Position numbers and translations under genes: made by a program
Source: a virus
Strand: one strand, 5' to 3'
Length of the DNA: 24,690 nt
Virus record (IMG/VR): IMGVR_UViG_3300031974_000461
Location: 1-24,690 of that record
Part shown: positions 1-7,183 of the stretch, piece by piece
Numbering within the stretch: the first letter of the stretch is position 1
Layout: each line of letters starts with the position of its first letter
The notes under the pieces: model-generated
Database searches by the model: none
What the model was told of the DNA's origin: nothing
What the model saw: the letters and a program-made list of their open reading frames with translations, nothing else

Positions 1-2
1 AT

Positions 3-185
3 GGTCGGACTACTCGACTCTTTGATATTGCTGATGATCTTCATATTAAGTCTCACAAGAACTTTACTCTGAGACACAGCGCAGAAAGGATCAAGATATA
101 TACTAAAGAAGGGTTTAAATACAAGATTTACCCTATTGACTTAAAACCAGTAAGGGTAGATGATGAAGCCAGTCTCTTCGATTAA
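3..185 (+). CDS. uvsW: UvsW-like DNA/RNA helicase, C-terminal end (partial)
   Basis: Only the last 60 codons are inside the window; the frame is open from base 3 to a TAA at 183-185. The fragment contains GRTTRLFDIADDL followed by an ERIKIYTKEGFKYKIY stretch. This resembles the C-terminal end of T4 UvsW, a superfamily 2 helicase that unwinds branched DNA and R-loops during recombination-dependent replication. The helicase motifs lie upstream and cannot be seen. The 3' end overlaps the start of the next gene by about 23 bases. A UvsW call also fits the position upstream of gp55, gp47 and gp46. Identification rests on a short C-terminal match plus synteny. Confidence 0.65.
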   Translation, partial: GRTTRLFDIADDLHIKSHKNFTLRHSAERIKIYTKEGFKYKIYPIDLKPVRVDDEASLFD

Positions 186-576
186 ACACTTAAAACTAAT
201 AACAGGCGAAGAACTAGTCTGTAATCTTTTAGAGGAATCTCCAGATAACATAGTTGTAAATAATGCACTGAGTCTTATAGAAAAGAATTTGAGTAACGGT
301 GACAAGTACTATGCATTTAAAACTTACATGGTCTACCAAGATTCTCCTAGAGATGTCATTATGATTTTCTCTGACAAAATTCTTTCACTCGCTTTGCCAA
401 CTCAAGAAATGATTAGGCAGTACGGTAATGCAATTAAAGAAATGGAGTTGTTTGCAAACAAATCCGAACTAGAGGATGACTTCCAAGAAGATCTTTCTCT
501 AGAAGAGTTTTTGAACGATATGGAACAAGACAGTCTAGACATTGATTCTGACACATCAGGTATGACCATAAACTAG
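163..576 (+). CDS. Conserved T4-like phage hypothetical protein
   Basis: A 137-residue acidic protein of unknown function. The N-terminal part (HLKLITGEELVCNLLEES, then NNALSLIEK) has the look of a small beta-barrel, Sm-like fold, but that is only an impression. The C-terminal third is strongly acidic and probably disordered, and it includes LSLEEFLNDM, similar to the clamp-binding tails discussed elsewhere but not at the extreme end. Two ATGs are adjacent (160 and 163); 163 is preferred because the AAGGG at 152-156 is then better spaced. It overlaps the end of uvsW and precedes the gp55 promoter. Confidence 0.75.
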   Translation: MKPVSSIKHLKLITGEELVCNLLEESPDNIVVNNALSLIEKNLSNGDKYYAFKTYMVYQDSPRDVIMIFSDKILSLALPTQEMIRQYGNAIKEMELFANKSELEDDFQEDLSLEEFLNDMEQDSLDIDSDTSGMTIN

Positions 577-591
577 GTATACTATGCTCCC

Positions 592-607
592 CTCTTTAGT
601 AAAAGAG
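592..607 (+). other. Small hairpin after the first hypothetical gene
   Basis: CTCTTT and AAAGAG form a perfect 6-bp stem around the loop AGTA, 15 bases after the upstream stop codon. There is no T-tract behind it, so it is a weak terminator at best. It may instead protect the mRNA 3' end. Confidence 0.3.
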
Positions 608-641
608 ATTATACACGAAAAAATGTCACCTGTCAACCCCA

Positions 642-671
642 TTGACAAACTAGTATAAAATTTGATATAAT
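642..671 (+). promoter_or_regulatory. sigma70-type promoter for gp55
   Basis: TTGACA at 642-647 and TATAAT at 666-671 are separated by 18 bp, 27 bp before the gp55 start. The -35 is part of an inverted repeat, TGTCAA-CCCCA-TTGACA (631-647), that could bind a regulator. Confidence 0.75.
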
Positions 672-697
672 TTGAAAAATTTTGAGTGGTACTGATT

Positions 698-1282
698 ATG
701 AAACCTAAAGAAAAACCTCACTACGTTAGCAATAAAGATTTCTCTCAAGCTGTACTGGAGCACTGTACTAATGTACAAGAAGCTAAGAGTGCTGGCGATC
801 CTTTACCAATTGTTCCAGACTACATCGCAAGTTGTTTTCTAAAGATTGCAGAAGGTCTATCTCACAAGGCGAACTTTGTTCGTTACACGTATCGTGAAGA
901 GATGGTTATGGACGCAGTGGAGAACTGCCTCAAAGCGATTGAGAACTACAATATTGAAGCGGCAACCCGATCGGGTAAACCTAACGCATTTGCGTACTTC
1001 ACACAGATTTCTTGGTACGCGTTCCTGCGACGTATCCAGAAAGAAAAGAAACAGCAAGATATCAAGATGAAGTTTATTTCAGAAGCAGATATCAGTGAGT
1101 TCTTGGACGACGACACAGTATCACATCTAAACCAAACATCTCCTTTCGTGGACAATCTCCGTATGCGTATTGATGCAGTAAAATCTGCAGACGATGAATT
1201 CAAAGAGTATGCAAAGGAAGAAAAGAAACGAAAACGCAGGGCAGTATTCGTAGACTCAGACCTATCAGATTATCTTGACTAG
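698..1282 (+). CDS. 55: gp55, sigma factor for late transcription
   Basis: Homologue of T4 gp55, the small sigma-like protein that directs host RNA polymerase to phage late promoters. The product is 194 residues, close to the T4 protein. Recognisable parts are YVSNKDF near the N-terminus and the conserved core with YREEMVMDAVENCL, NAFAYFTQISWYAFLRR and IQKEKKQQD. The protein ends in DLSDYLD; in T4 the gp55 C-terminal tail binds the gp45 clamp, coupling late transcription to replication. The ATG at 698 is chosen over an in-frame GTG at 686 because GAGTGG lies 8 bases upstream and it gives the family-like N-terminus. No late-promoter cluster was recognised with confidence in this window. Confidence 0.93.
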   Translation: MKPKEKPHYVSNKDFSQAVLEHCTNVQEAKSAGDPLPIVPDYIASCFLKIAEGLSHKANFVRYTYREEMVMDAVENCLKAIENYNIEAATRSGKPNAFAYFTQISWYAFLRRIQKEKKQQDIKMKFISEADISEFLDDDTVSHLNQTSPFVDNLRMRIDAVKSADDEFKEYAKEEKKRKRRAVFVDSDLSDYLD

Positions 1283-1283
1283 C

Positions 1284-1312
1284 TTGACAAATCACTCAAA
1301 TAGTAGTATAAT
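1284..1312 (+). promoter_or_regulatory. Consensus sigma70 promoter for gp47-gp46
   Basis: A perfect TTGACA (1284-1289) and a perfect TATAAT (1307-1312) with the ideal 17-bp spacer. It begins one base after the gp55 stop codon. TGTCAA at 1313-1318 is the inverse of the -35 hexamer. Confidence 0.85.
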
Positions 1313-1340
1313 TGTCAACGTATAGGTCGAGTTGAACTCT

Positions 1341-2399
1341 ATGAAAATAGCAATCTTAAATGACACTCATTGTGGGTGTCGTAATTCTTCTGACATTTTT
1401 ATGAGGTATCAAGAACGCTTCTATGGCGAGGTGTTCTTCCCTTACTTGAGAGAGAATGGTATCACTCAGATTTTACATCTGGGCGACTACTATGACAATC
1501 GTAAGACCATCAATCTCAAGGCACTGAATCATAATCGTCAAATATTCTTAGACAAACTTCGTGAGTATAATATACACATGGACATTGTCCCTGGTAATCA
1601 CGACGTTTATTTTAAAAACACCATTGAACTGAACTCTCTTAAAGAGTTGATGGGTCACTATATCAATGAAGTTGATATTCTTATGGAACCCATCGTTCGT
1701 GAATACGACGGTGTCAAGTTCGGTCTTGTTCCTTGGATCTGCCCAGAAAACGAGAAAGAGTGTTTAGACTTTCTGCAAAACTGCGGATCAGATGTTGTCG
1801 CTGGTCACTTTGAACTCGCTGGGTTTGAGATGGACAAAGGCATCGTCTGTAAAGACGGCATGGACGCAAGACCTCTGCAGAGATTTGAGACGGTCTTGTC
1901 TGGACACTTCCATACTAAGTCTACTCAAGGTAACATTCACTATCTTGGCGCTCAGATGGAATTCTTCTGGAACGACGCACATGACCCCAAGTACTTTCAT
2001 GTGTACGATACTGAGACGCGTGAGTTGACATCCGTACAAAATCCTGTTACTATATTCCACAAGATTTACTACGATGAAACTCAGACAAATCAGTTTGAGG
2101 ATCTCTCATATCTTGATGAGAAATTTGTGAAATTGATCGTTGTGAATCGTTCTGACATTAAGAAGTTTGAAAGATATGTTGAGCGTATCCAACGCCAAAA
2201 GATCTATGAACTGAAGATCGCAGAAGACTTCAAAGAGTTTCGCGGTGAGAATGTCAGTGATGGTGAAATAAGTATTGACGACACAGAGACTTTGATTTAC
2301 AATTACATACAAGACGTAGAGACTGACTTAGACAAAGACCGAATCAAGGGTCTAGTTTCTGAGTTGATGATTGAAGCGCAAAGCGTAGAGATTGCATGA
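1341..2399 (+). CDS. 47: gp47, SbcD/Mre11-like recombination endonuclease subunit
   Basis: Nuclease subunit of the T4 gp46/gp47 complex, the phage equivalent of Mre11/Rad50, which resects DNA ends for recombination-dependent replication. The 352 residues carry the calcineurin-type metallophosphoesterase motifs: LNDTHCG (motif I, D and H), HLGDYYDNR (II), VPGNHDVY (III), VVAGHFEL and SGHFHTKS (IV and V). The start is set at ATG 1341; an upstream in-frame TTG at 1332 is less likely. The stop codon overlaps the gp46 start in ATGA, so the two subunits are probably translationally coupled. It is driven by the consensus promoter just upstream. Confidence 0.95.
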   Translation: MKIAILNDTHCGCRNSSDIFMRYQERFYGEVFFPYLRENGITQILHLGDYYDNRKTINLKALNHNRQIFLDKLREYNIHMDIVPGNHDVYFKNTIELNSLKELMGHYINEVDILMEPIVREYDGVKFGLVPWICPENEKECLDFLQNCGSDVVAGHFELAGFEMDKGIVCKDGMDARPLQRFETVLSGHFHTKSTQGNIHYLGAQMEFFWNDAHDPKYFHVYDTETRELTSVQNPVTIFHKIYYDETQTNQFEDLSYLDEKFVKLIVVNRSDIKKFERYVERIQRQKIYELKIAEDFKEFRGENVSDGEISIDDTETLIYNYIQDVETDLDKDRIKGLVSELMIEAQSVEIA

Positions 2400-4120
2400 T
2401 AAGATTTGAGAAACTCCGTTGGAAGAATTTTCTTTCAACTGGTAACTACTTCAACGAAATTAACTTTCTAGAGACTCCCACAAACCTTGTTGTGGGCGAG
2501 AACGGTGCAGGTAAGTCTACAATGCTTGATGCACTATCGTTTTCTCTCTTTGGTAAAGCACATCGTAACATTAACAAACCTCAACTAGTTAACACTATTA
2601 ATAACAAAGACTGTTTGTGTGAAGTGGAGTTCACTGTTAATAGTGTAAATTATAAAATCGTGCGTGGTTTGAAACCCGCAAAGTTCGAGATCTGGAAAGA
2701 CGGCACTATGATCAACCAGAGCTCCCACGCACGTGAGTATCAAGAGATTCTTGAAAAGAACGTCTTACAGATGTCTCACAAGAGTTTCCACCAAATTGTT
2801 GTTCTCGGTTCGTCCTCTTTTATCCCGTTCATGCAACTCAACTCAACCTCTCGGCGTGACGTGATAGAAGATCTTCTTGACATCAACATCTTTTCAAAGA
2901 TGAATGTGATTCTCAAGGAGAAAGTCTCTCTCCTCAAAGGCGAGCTAGAGAACAACAACCATTCTATTGAGATGGTCAAGACTCGTATTTCCTCTCAGAA
3001 GAAGTACATCCGAGACCTCAGTGCAATCAATACTGCACACCGAAAAGAGAAAGAGGCAGAGATAAAAAGTCTCAATGACGACATCACTACCTTTAATGAA
3101 GCAAACGCTGAGTTATCAGAAGTTGTCAACAACTCTCTGCCATCTGTCCAGAAAGAACTAGACAAGATTCGTGGCAACAAACAGAAACTAGAAAAGTATC
3201 GTACACAGTTTGATACACAAGTTAAGTCTGTTGTAAAAGAAGCGAAGTTCTTTGATCAACATGACAACTGTCCTACGTGCGAACAAGAGATTGGTGATGA
3301 GTTAAGATCAACTAAGAAATCTTCTGCGAATGAACGTGCACGAGAGTTGCAAAAGTTGATGCAAGAAGCAGATACACAACTAGAAGATTACAATAACATG
3401 TTGTCCAGTCTTGAGTCTGAGATGTCTGACTTGTTGCACAAGCAGAACGTAATGAATAACAATATGCAGATGATCTCCAGACTGACTCAGAACATTCAAA
3501 AGATTCAGTCCGATCTTGCTGAGATGTCTGAAAACACCGGTGACATGGCACAAGCGAACGAAGAACTAAATGCGCTTGACGAAGAAATGCATTCCTTGGT
3601 AGATAAGAAATATTCGCTCAACGAGATGTCTTCTTACAACCGAGTCGCATCTGAGTTACTGAAAGACTCTGGTATTAAGACGAAGATAATAAAACAATAT
3701 ATACCTGTCATTAATGAATTGACAAATCAGTACTTGCAGACTCTAGACTTTTTTGTACACTTTGAGTTAGATGAAAATTTCAAAGAGACTATCCGATCTC
3801 GTTATCGCGACACGTTTTCTTATGATTCTTTCTCAGAGGGTGAGAAACAGCGTATTGACTTATCTCTGCTGTTTACTTGGCGTCATATTGCCAAGATGAA
3901 GAATTCTGTATCGACCAATCTGTTGATACTAGATGAAACGTTTGACTCTTCGTTGGACGGTGAGGGTGTTGACAATCTCATGAAGATTATTGACACATTG
4001 AAAGAAGACACTAATGTCTTTGTGATCTCTCATAAGACTGAGCTAGAAGATGCTCACTTTGAGCGAAAACTGTCGTTTGTAAAAGACAAAAACTTCAGTC
4101 GTATGAGAGAAATCACTTGA
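2396..4120 (+). CDS. 46: gp46, SbcC/Rad50-like recombination endonuclease subunit
   Basis: ATPase subunit of the gp46/gp47 nuclease. Of its 574 residues, 34-42 form the Walker A motif GENGAGKST. A long coiled coil follows and is interrupted by the zinc hook CPTC at about 292-295, where two complexes join. The C-terminal head has the ABC signature FSEGEKQRIDLSLLF and the Walker B/D-loop region LLILDETFDSSLD, then an ISHKTE switch histidine. Length is close to T4 gp46. The start overlaps the gp47 stop by four bases. Its own TGA stop lies inside the -35 hexamer of the gp45 promoter. Confidence 0.96.
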   Translation: MIRFEKLRWKNFLSTGNYFNEINFLETPTNLVVGENGAGKSTMLDALSFSLFGKAHRNINKPQLVNTINNKDCLCEVEFTVNSVNYKIVRGLKPAKFEIWKDGTMINQSSHAREYQEILEKNVLQMSHKSFHQIVVLGSSSFIPFMQLNSTSRRDVIEDLLDINIFSKMNVILKEKVSLLKGELENNNHSIEMVKTRISSQKKYIRDLSAINTAHRKEKEAEIKSLNDDITTFNEANAELSEVVNNSLPSVQKELDKIRGNKQKLEKYRTQFDTQVKSVVKEAKFFDQHDNCPTCEQEIGDELRSTKKSSANERARELQKLMQEADTQLEDYNNMLSSLESEMSDLLHKQNVMNNNMQMISRLTQNIQKIQSDLAEMSENTGDMAQANEELNALDEEMHSLVDKKYSLNEMSSYNRVASELLKDSGIKTKIIKQYIPVINELTNQYLQTLDFFVHFELDENFKETIRSRYRDTFSYDSFSEGEKQRIDLSLLFTWRHIAKMKNSVSTNLLILDETFDSSLDGEGVDNLMKIIDTLKEDTNVFVISHKTELEDAHFERKLSFVKDKNFSRMREIT

Positions 4121-4145
4121 CAGAAGTTCTGAAATATTATATAAT
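4117..4145 (+). promoter_or_regulatory. Consensus sigma70 promoter for gp45
   Basis: Perfect TTGACA (4117-4122) and TATAAT (4140-4145) with a 17-bp spacer, 29 bp before the gp45 ATG. The TGA stop codon of gp46 (4118-4120) is part of the -35 hexamer. Confidence 0.85.
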
Positions 4146-4174
4146 GTGCAACATACTAACTGAGGAATCTTTAC

Positions 4175-4855
4175 ATGGAACTATCTAGTCGTACGGTTGA
4201 GATCTTGCGAAACTTCTCAACTATTAATCCAAACATCGTAGTCAACGGAGGTAATGTCCTTAAGACTATGTCCATCGCTAAGAACATCGTCTCTCGTGCA
4301 GAAGTTGAAGAAAACTTCCCTAGTACGTTTGGCATCTATGATCTCTCTGAGTTCTTGTCCGTTCTTTCTTTGGTTGATAATCCATCTATCACTTTTGACA
4401 AAAGTTACTGCACTGTTTCTGACGGCAGTGGACTATCTTCTGTCAAGTACTTCTACTCTGACCCAGAGATGCTTTCTGCGCCTAAGAAAGACATCATCAT
4501 GCCTGAGTGCGAAGTCAAGTTTGTGTTGACTAATGAAACACTTGCTAAGATCAAGAAAGCATCTGCTGCTCTTGGTTACGACACAATTTCTATTCGTCCT
4601 TCAGGTGCGGGCAGTGTAGAAATCCGAGTTGTTGATGTTGAAGACTCTACATCAAACTCTTTCTCAGTGTTGGTTGAGGGTTCTTTCCCAGAAGACACTG
4701 ATTTCAATTTCATTATGGGCGTTGGTAATATGAAACTGCTTGGTGAAGACTATGATGTTTCTATTTCAACAAAACTCATTTCTCATTTCCGATCGTTAAC
4801 ATCGGACACACAATACTTTATCGCACTTGAAAAGTCATCAATTTACGGAGGATAA
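4175..4855 (+). CDS. 45: gp45, DNA polymerase sliding clamp
   Basis: Trimeric sliding clamp that tethers gp43 to DNA and also activates late transcription through gp55. At 226 residues it is almost the T4 length. The assignment rests on overall similarity (an N-terminal segment with FSTINPNIVVNGGNVLKTMS, the FGIYDLSEFLSVLSL strand, the C-terminal YFIALEKSS) and on its place after gp47/gp46 and before gp44/gp62. GAGGA precedes the ATG at good spacing. It has its own consensus promoter, consistent with the high demand for clamp. In T4, gp45 is directly followed by gp44; here a cargo block lies between them. Confidence 0.93.
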   Translation: MELSSRTVEILRNFSTINPNIVVNGGNVLKTMSIAKNIVSRAEVEENFPSTFGIYDLSEFLSVLSLVDNPSITFDKSYCTVSDGSGLSSVKYFYSDPEMLSAPKKDIIMPECEVKFVLTNETLAKIKKASAALGYDTISIRPSGAGSVEIRVVDVEDSTSNSFSVLVEGSFPEDTDFNFIMGVGNMKLLGEDYDVSISTKLISHFRSLTSDTQYFIALEKSSIYGG

Positions 4856-4856
4856 G

Positions 4857-5078
4857 ATGCCTGAACCTATGTCTCAAGAACAAGCAAGTTTAAATGATCT
4901 TGCAAATCGTGTTGCGCGATCATGTGTCGCAGTCGTTGATACAGTTGTAACACGCGGTGGTTTTAAGGGAGAAGAACTTACTACTATCGGTCAGCTTCGT
5001 GATCAAGCAATTCAAGTAGTTGCTCTTTATGAAGCTGTCGCTAAGGCACACGCAGAAGCATCCGAAGATTCTGAGTAA
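4857..5078 (+). CDS. Small hypothetical protein downstream of the clamp gene
   Basis: A 73-residue protein, probably all helical, with no recognised domain. It begins MPEPMSQEQASLNDLANRVARSC... and ends in an acidic tail. ATG 4857 is one base after the gp45 stop and has a strong GGAGG at 4847-4851, so it is probably co-translated with the clamp. An upstream in-frame ATG at 4827 would overlap gp45 and lacks a comparable ribosome site. A role in clamp function would be a guess from position only. Confidence 0.7.
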   Translation: MPEPMSQEQASLNDLANRVARSCVAVVDTVVTRGGFKGEELTTIGQLRDQAIQVVALYEAVAKAHAEASEDSE

Positions 5079-5084
5079 CTGCTT

Positions 5085-5159
5085 TTGACTCCTTGAGTGA
5101 ATGCACTCAAAAATACGGTAACATTGATCTATATTATTATTTTACATTCAAGGAGTCAA
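5085..5159 (+). promoter_or_regulatory. Candidate RNA switch masking a Shine-Dalgarno before the AOX block
   Basis: The leader of the next gene can fold in two exclusive ways. Long-range stem: 5085-5099 pairs with 5145-5159 over 15 bp with one G-U, including 12 perfect Watson-Crick pairs, and buries the AAGGAG ribosome site of the gene starting at 5165. Local hairpin: TTGAGTG (5093-5099) pairs with CACTCAA (5104-5110) around loop AATG, which would free the ribosome site. The shared segment 5093-5099 makes the two states mutually exclusive. The pairing is read directly from the sequence; the regulatory role is inferred. Confidence 0.5.
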
Positions 5160-5164
5160 TTTTA

Positions 5165-5412
5165 ATGAAACTGTACGATCCCCTCATTGCTAAAGAAACG
5201 TCCATACACGTCGCATTGGGGACCGTGATTAACTACCCTCTTAACATCTTCTACACGTGGCTAGCGGTTGTTAAGTGGGGAGTTACAGATCCATTAGTAT
5301 TGTCTACTATTTTAACAGTAGGAATTTCTTTCGTAGCATTCACGAGAATATATATAGTACGTAGTCTCACAGAAAGGCGCAAAGCCAAGAAGAGAGAATA
5401 CATTGACAATAT

Positions 5413-5422
<10 letters not shown>
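5165..5422 (+). CDS. Small two-helix membrane protein
   Basis: An 85-residue protein with two hydrophobic segments (about residues 15-36 and 43-62) followed by a very basic tail containing ERRKAKKRE, so both ends probably face the cytoplasm. Small membrane proteins with this layout occur in many T4-like marine phages, and function is unknown. ATG 5165 follows an AAGGAG that can be hidden in the stem at 5085-5159. The stop codon lies inside the acceptor/D-arm region of the downstream tRNA gene, so the last codons (MPL-stop) are shared with the tRNA. The AOX gene follows 15 bp after that tRNA. Confidence 0.7.
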
Positions 5423-5488
<66 letters not shown>

Positions 5489-5503
5489 CCTTTCGGAGAA
5501 GTC

Positions 5504-6097
5504 GTGAATATTACTACGAAAATCTCAAACTGGTTTGCAAAATCAATGACCTCTTTCTTCAGGTTCTTTGCAGACACATTTTTCAAAAACAACTACGGCA
5601 AACGTGCTCTTATCTTAGAGACTGTTGCTGGTGTCCCTGGTATGGTGGGTGGTATGCTCACTCACTTGTACAGTCTGCGTAAAATGCAGAAGGGTAACGG
5701 CACAAAGATCCAAGAGTTGTTAGACGAAGCGACGAATGAACGAAAGCACTTGATGTTCTTTATGGAGATCACGCACCCTTCTCTTTTTGAGAGAATTCTT
5801 GTAGTAGTTGTCCAGTTAATCTTCTGGCACTACTATCTTGTCATGTACATACTCTTCCCGCGTACGGCGCATCGTATGACTGGATACTTTGAGGAAGAGG
5901 CGGTACAGAGTTATACTAACTATTTGGCGTTAATTGAGTCAGGAGAGATTGAGAACGTTCCTGCTCCACAAATTGCTATAGACTATTACATAGATCTTGA
6001 TGAAGGTGCAATGCTTTCTGATATGATCGTGTGTGTTCGTCGTGATGAAATGCATCATGCAAAAGTCAATCACTACTATGCGGACAATCATTCATAG
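5504..6097 (+). CDS. aox: Alternative oxidase (AOX), di-iron ubiquinol oxidase
   Basis: A 197-residue cyanide-resistant terminal oxidase, a monotopic membrane protein that passes electrons from ubiquinol to oxygen without pumping protons. All diagnostic di-iron motifs are present: LET (E39) in LETVAGVPGMVGGMLTHL, NERKHL (E79, H82), FEEEA (129-133) in YFEEEAVQSYT, and RRDEMHH (E182, H185). NVPAPQIAIDYY is also typical. These features match the mitochondrial/proteobacterial AOX branch rather than the plastoquinol oxidases of cyanophages. Length is slightly short but the catalytic four-helix bundle looks complete. Start GTG 5504 is chosen because GGAG (5495-5498) sits 5 bases upstream; a GTG at 5477 would lie within the tRNA. 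It is inserted between the clamp and clamp-loader genes. Confidence 0.93.
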   Translation: MNITTKISNWFAKSMTSFFRFFADTFFKNNYGKRALILETVAGVPGMVGGMLTHLYSLRKMQKGNGTKIQELLDEATNERKHLMFFMEITHPSLFERILVVVVQLIFWHYYLVMYILFPRTAHRMTGYFEEEAVQSYTNYLALIESGEIENVPAPQIAIDYYIDLDEGAMLSDMIVCVRRDEMHHAKVNHYYADNHS

Positions 6098-6098
6098 C

Positions 6099-6146
6099 AA
6101 ACACAGATTGTGTTTATCGTAAAAAGCGATTGAAATCAGACTTTTT
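6099..6146 (+). terminator. Paired hairpins after AOX, possible terminator
   Basis: Directly after the AOX stop, AAACACA (6099-6105) and TGTGTTT (6109-6115) form a perfect 7-bp stem with loop GAT. A second dyad follows: AAAAAG (6121-6126) with CTTTTT (6141-6146), with an inner GAT/ATC pair. The second ends in a T-run and could stop transcription; its A-T-rich stem makes it weak. Together they would insulate AOX from gp44. Confidence 0.45.
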
Positions 6147-6173
6147 ATGAGATAAATACTATGACTCGGTCTA

Positions 6174-6202
6174 TTTACACATGGATGTTTATGTTGTATA
6201 AT
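6174..6202 (+). promoter_or_regulatory. sigma70-type promoter for gp44
   Basis: TTTACA (6174-6179) and TATAAT (6197-6202) with a 17-bp spacer, 37 bp before the gp44 start. It lets the clamp-loader operon be transcribed independently of the AOX block. Confidence 0.7.
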
Positions 6203-6238
6203 ATGCCGTATTGACTACTATTATATTATGAGGTTTGA

Positions 6239-7183
6239 ATGAGCAATGAATTTCTTTGGGTTGAAAAATATCGTCCACGTAAAGTCTCTGAGACGATTCT
6301 ACAAAAAGAACTAAAGACTACTTTTCAAAACATCGTAGATGGTGGAGAGATCCCCAACATGATGTTTACTGGTACTGCGGGTACTGGTAAGACCACAGTT
6401 GCGAGAGCAATCTGTGAAGAACTAGATCTAGACTACATCGTAATCAACGGATCTGAAGAAGGCAACATTGATACACTACGAGGAAAGATCAAGCAGTTCG
6501 CCTCTTCAGTTTCGTTGTCCGGTGGGTACAAAGTCGTCATTCTAGACGAAGCAGACTATCTTAATCCACAATCAACGCAACCGGCACTGCGTGGGTTCAT
6601 AGAAGAATTCTCAAACAATTGTCGTTTCATTATGACATGTAACTTTGAGAACCGAATCATTGAACCGTTACACTCTCGGTGCACAAAGGTCGCGTTCAAT
6701 ACGAATAAGAAAAGTCTACAGTCTCTCTCTGCAGAGTTTATGGCACGTGCGATGAATATTCTGCAGAATGAAGGTGTTGAGTACCATAAAGACATGTTGG
6801 CGCAAGTCATCATGAAGTACGCTCCGGACTGGCGACGTGTTTTAAATGAACTGCAGAGGGGATCCATCTCTGGTACTCTGAGTACGATTCCATCAAGTGA
6901 TGAGTCTGTTCTAGATCCTTACAGTCAATTGTTCACTGCAATTCGTGATAAAAACTTCAAGAAAATGAGATCGTGGGTTGTCAATAATATTGACGTTGAA
7001 CCCGCGTCAGTGTTTCGTGGTCTTTATGATCGGATGTATGATCATGTAAACCCAAACAGTATTCCGCAACTCGTATTAATTCTTGCGGACTACCAATATA
7101 AAAATGCGTTTGTGGCTGACCACGAACTTAACTTGGTCGCCTGCCTCACTGAGGTCATGGCAAACGTAGAGATTAAAGCGTGA
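6239..7183 (+). CDS. 44: gp44, clamp loader ATPase large subunit
   Basis: AAA+ ATPase that, as a tetramer with one gp62, opens and loads the gp45 clamp. The 314 residues show Walker A GTAGTGKTT (45-53), Walker B ILDEADYL (D103-D106) and the arginine-finger motif SRC (146-148). The N-terminus FLWVEKYRP is the classic clamp-loader opening. Length is near T4 gp44 (319). The TGA stop overlaps a GTG start for the following sulfotransferase-like gene, so that unrelated-looking gene is translationally coupled to the clamp loader. Confidence 0.96.
   Translation: MSNEFLWVEKYRPRKVSETILQKELKTTFQNIVDGGEIPNMMFTGTAGTGKTTVARAICEELDLDYIVINGSEEGNIDTLRGKIKQFASSVSLSGGYKVVILDEADYLNPQSTQPALRGFIEEFSNNCRFIMTCNFENRIIEPLHSRCTKVAFNTNKKSLQSLSAEFMARAMNILQNEGVEYHKDMLAQVIMKYAPDWRRVLNELQRGSISGTLSTIPSSDESVLDPYSQLFTAIRDKNFKKMRSWVVNNIDVEPASVFRGLYDRMYDHVNPNSIPQLVLILADYQYKNAFVADHELNLVACLTEVMANVEIKA

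Noticed and set aside
857-1203. Minus-strand open frames inside gp55, and similar ones inside gp46, gp43, uvsX and iscU
   Set aside because: They lie wholly within strongly identified genes, have no ribosome sites or recognisable protein features, and all supported genes are on the + strand.
5504-6097. Cyanophage plastoquinol terminal oxidase (PTOX)
   Set aside because: The LETVAGVPGMVGG and NERKHL regions match AOX rather than PTOX. No photosynthesis gene is present.
6151-6158. GATAAATA, similar to the T4 late promoter TATAAATA
   Set aside because: One mismatch and only a single site with no matching late gene downstream. gp44 is an early/middle gene with its own sigma70-like promoter. Other CTAAATA strings (10083, 13306, 20800, 23789) lie in genes or next to a terminator.
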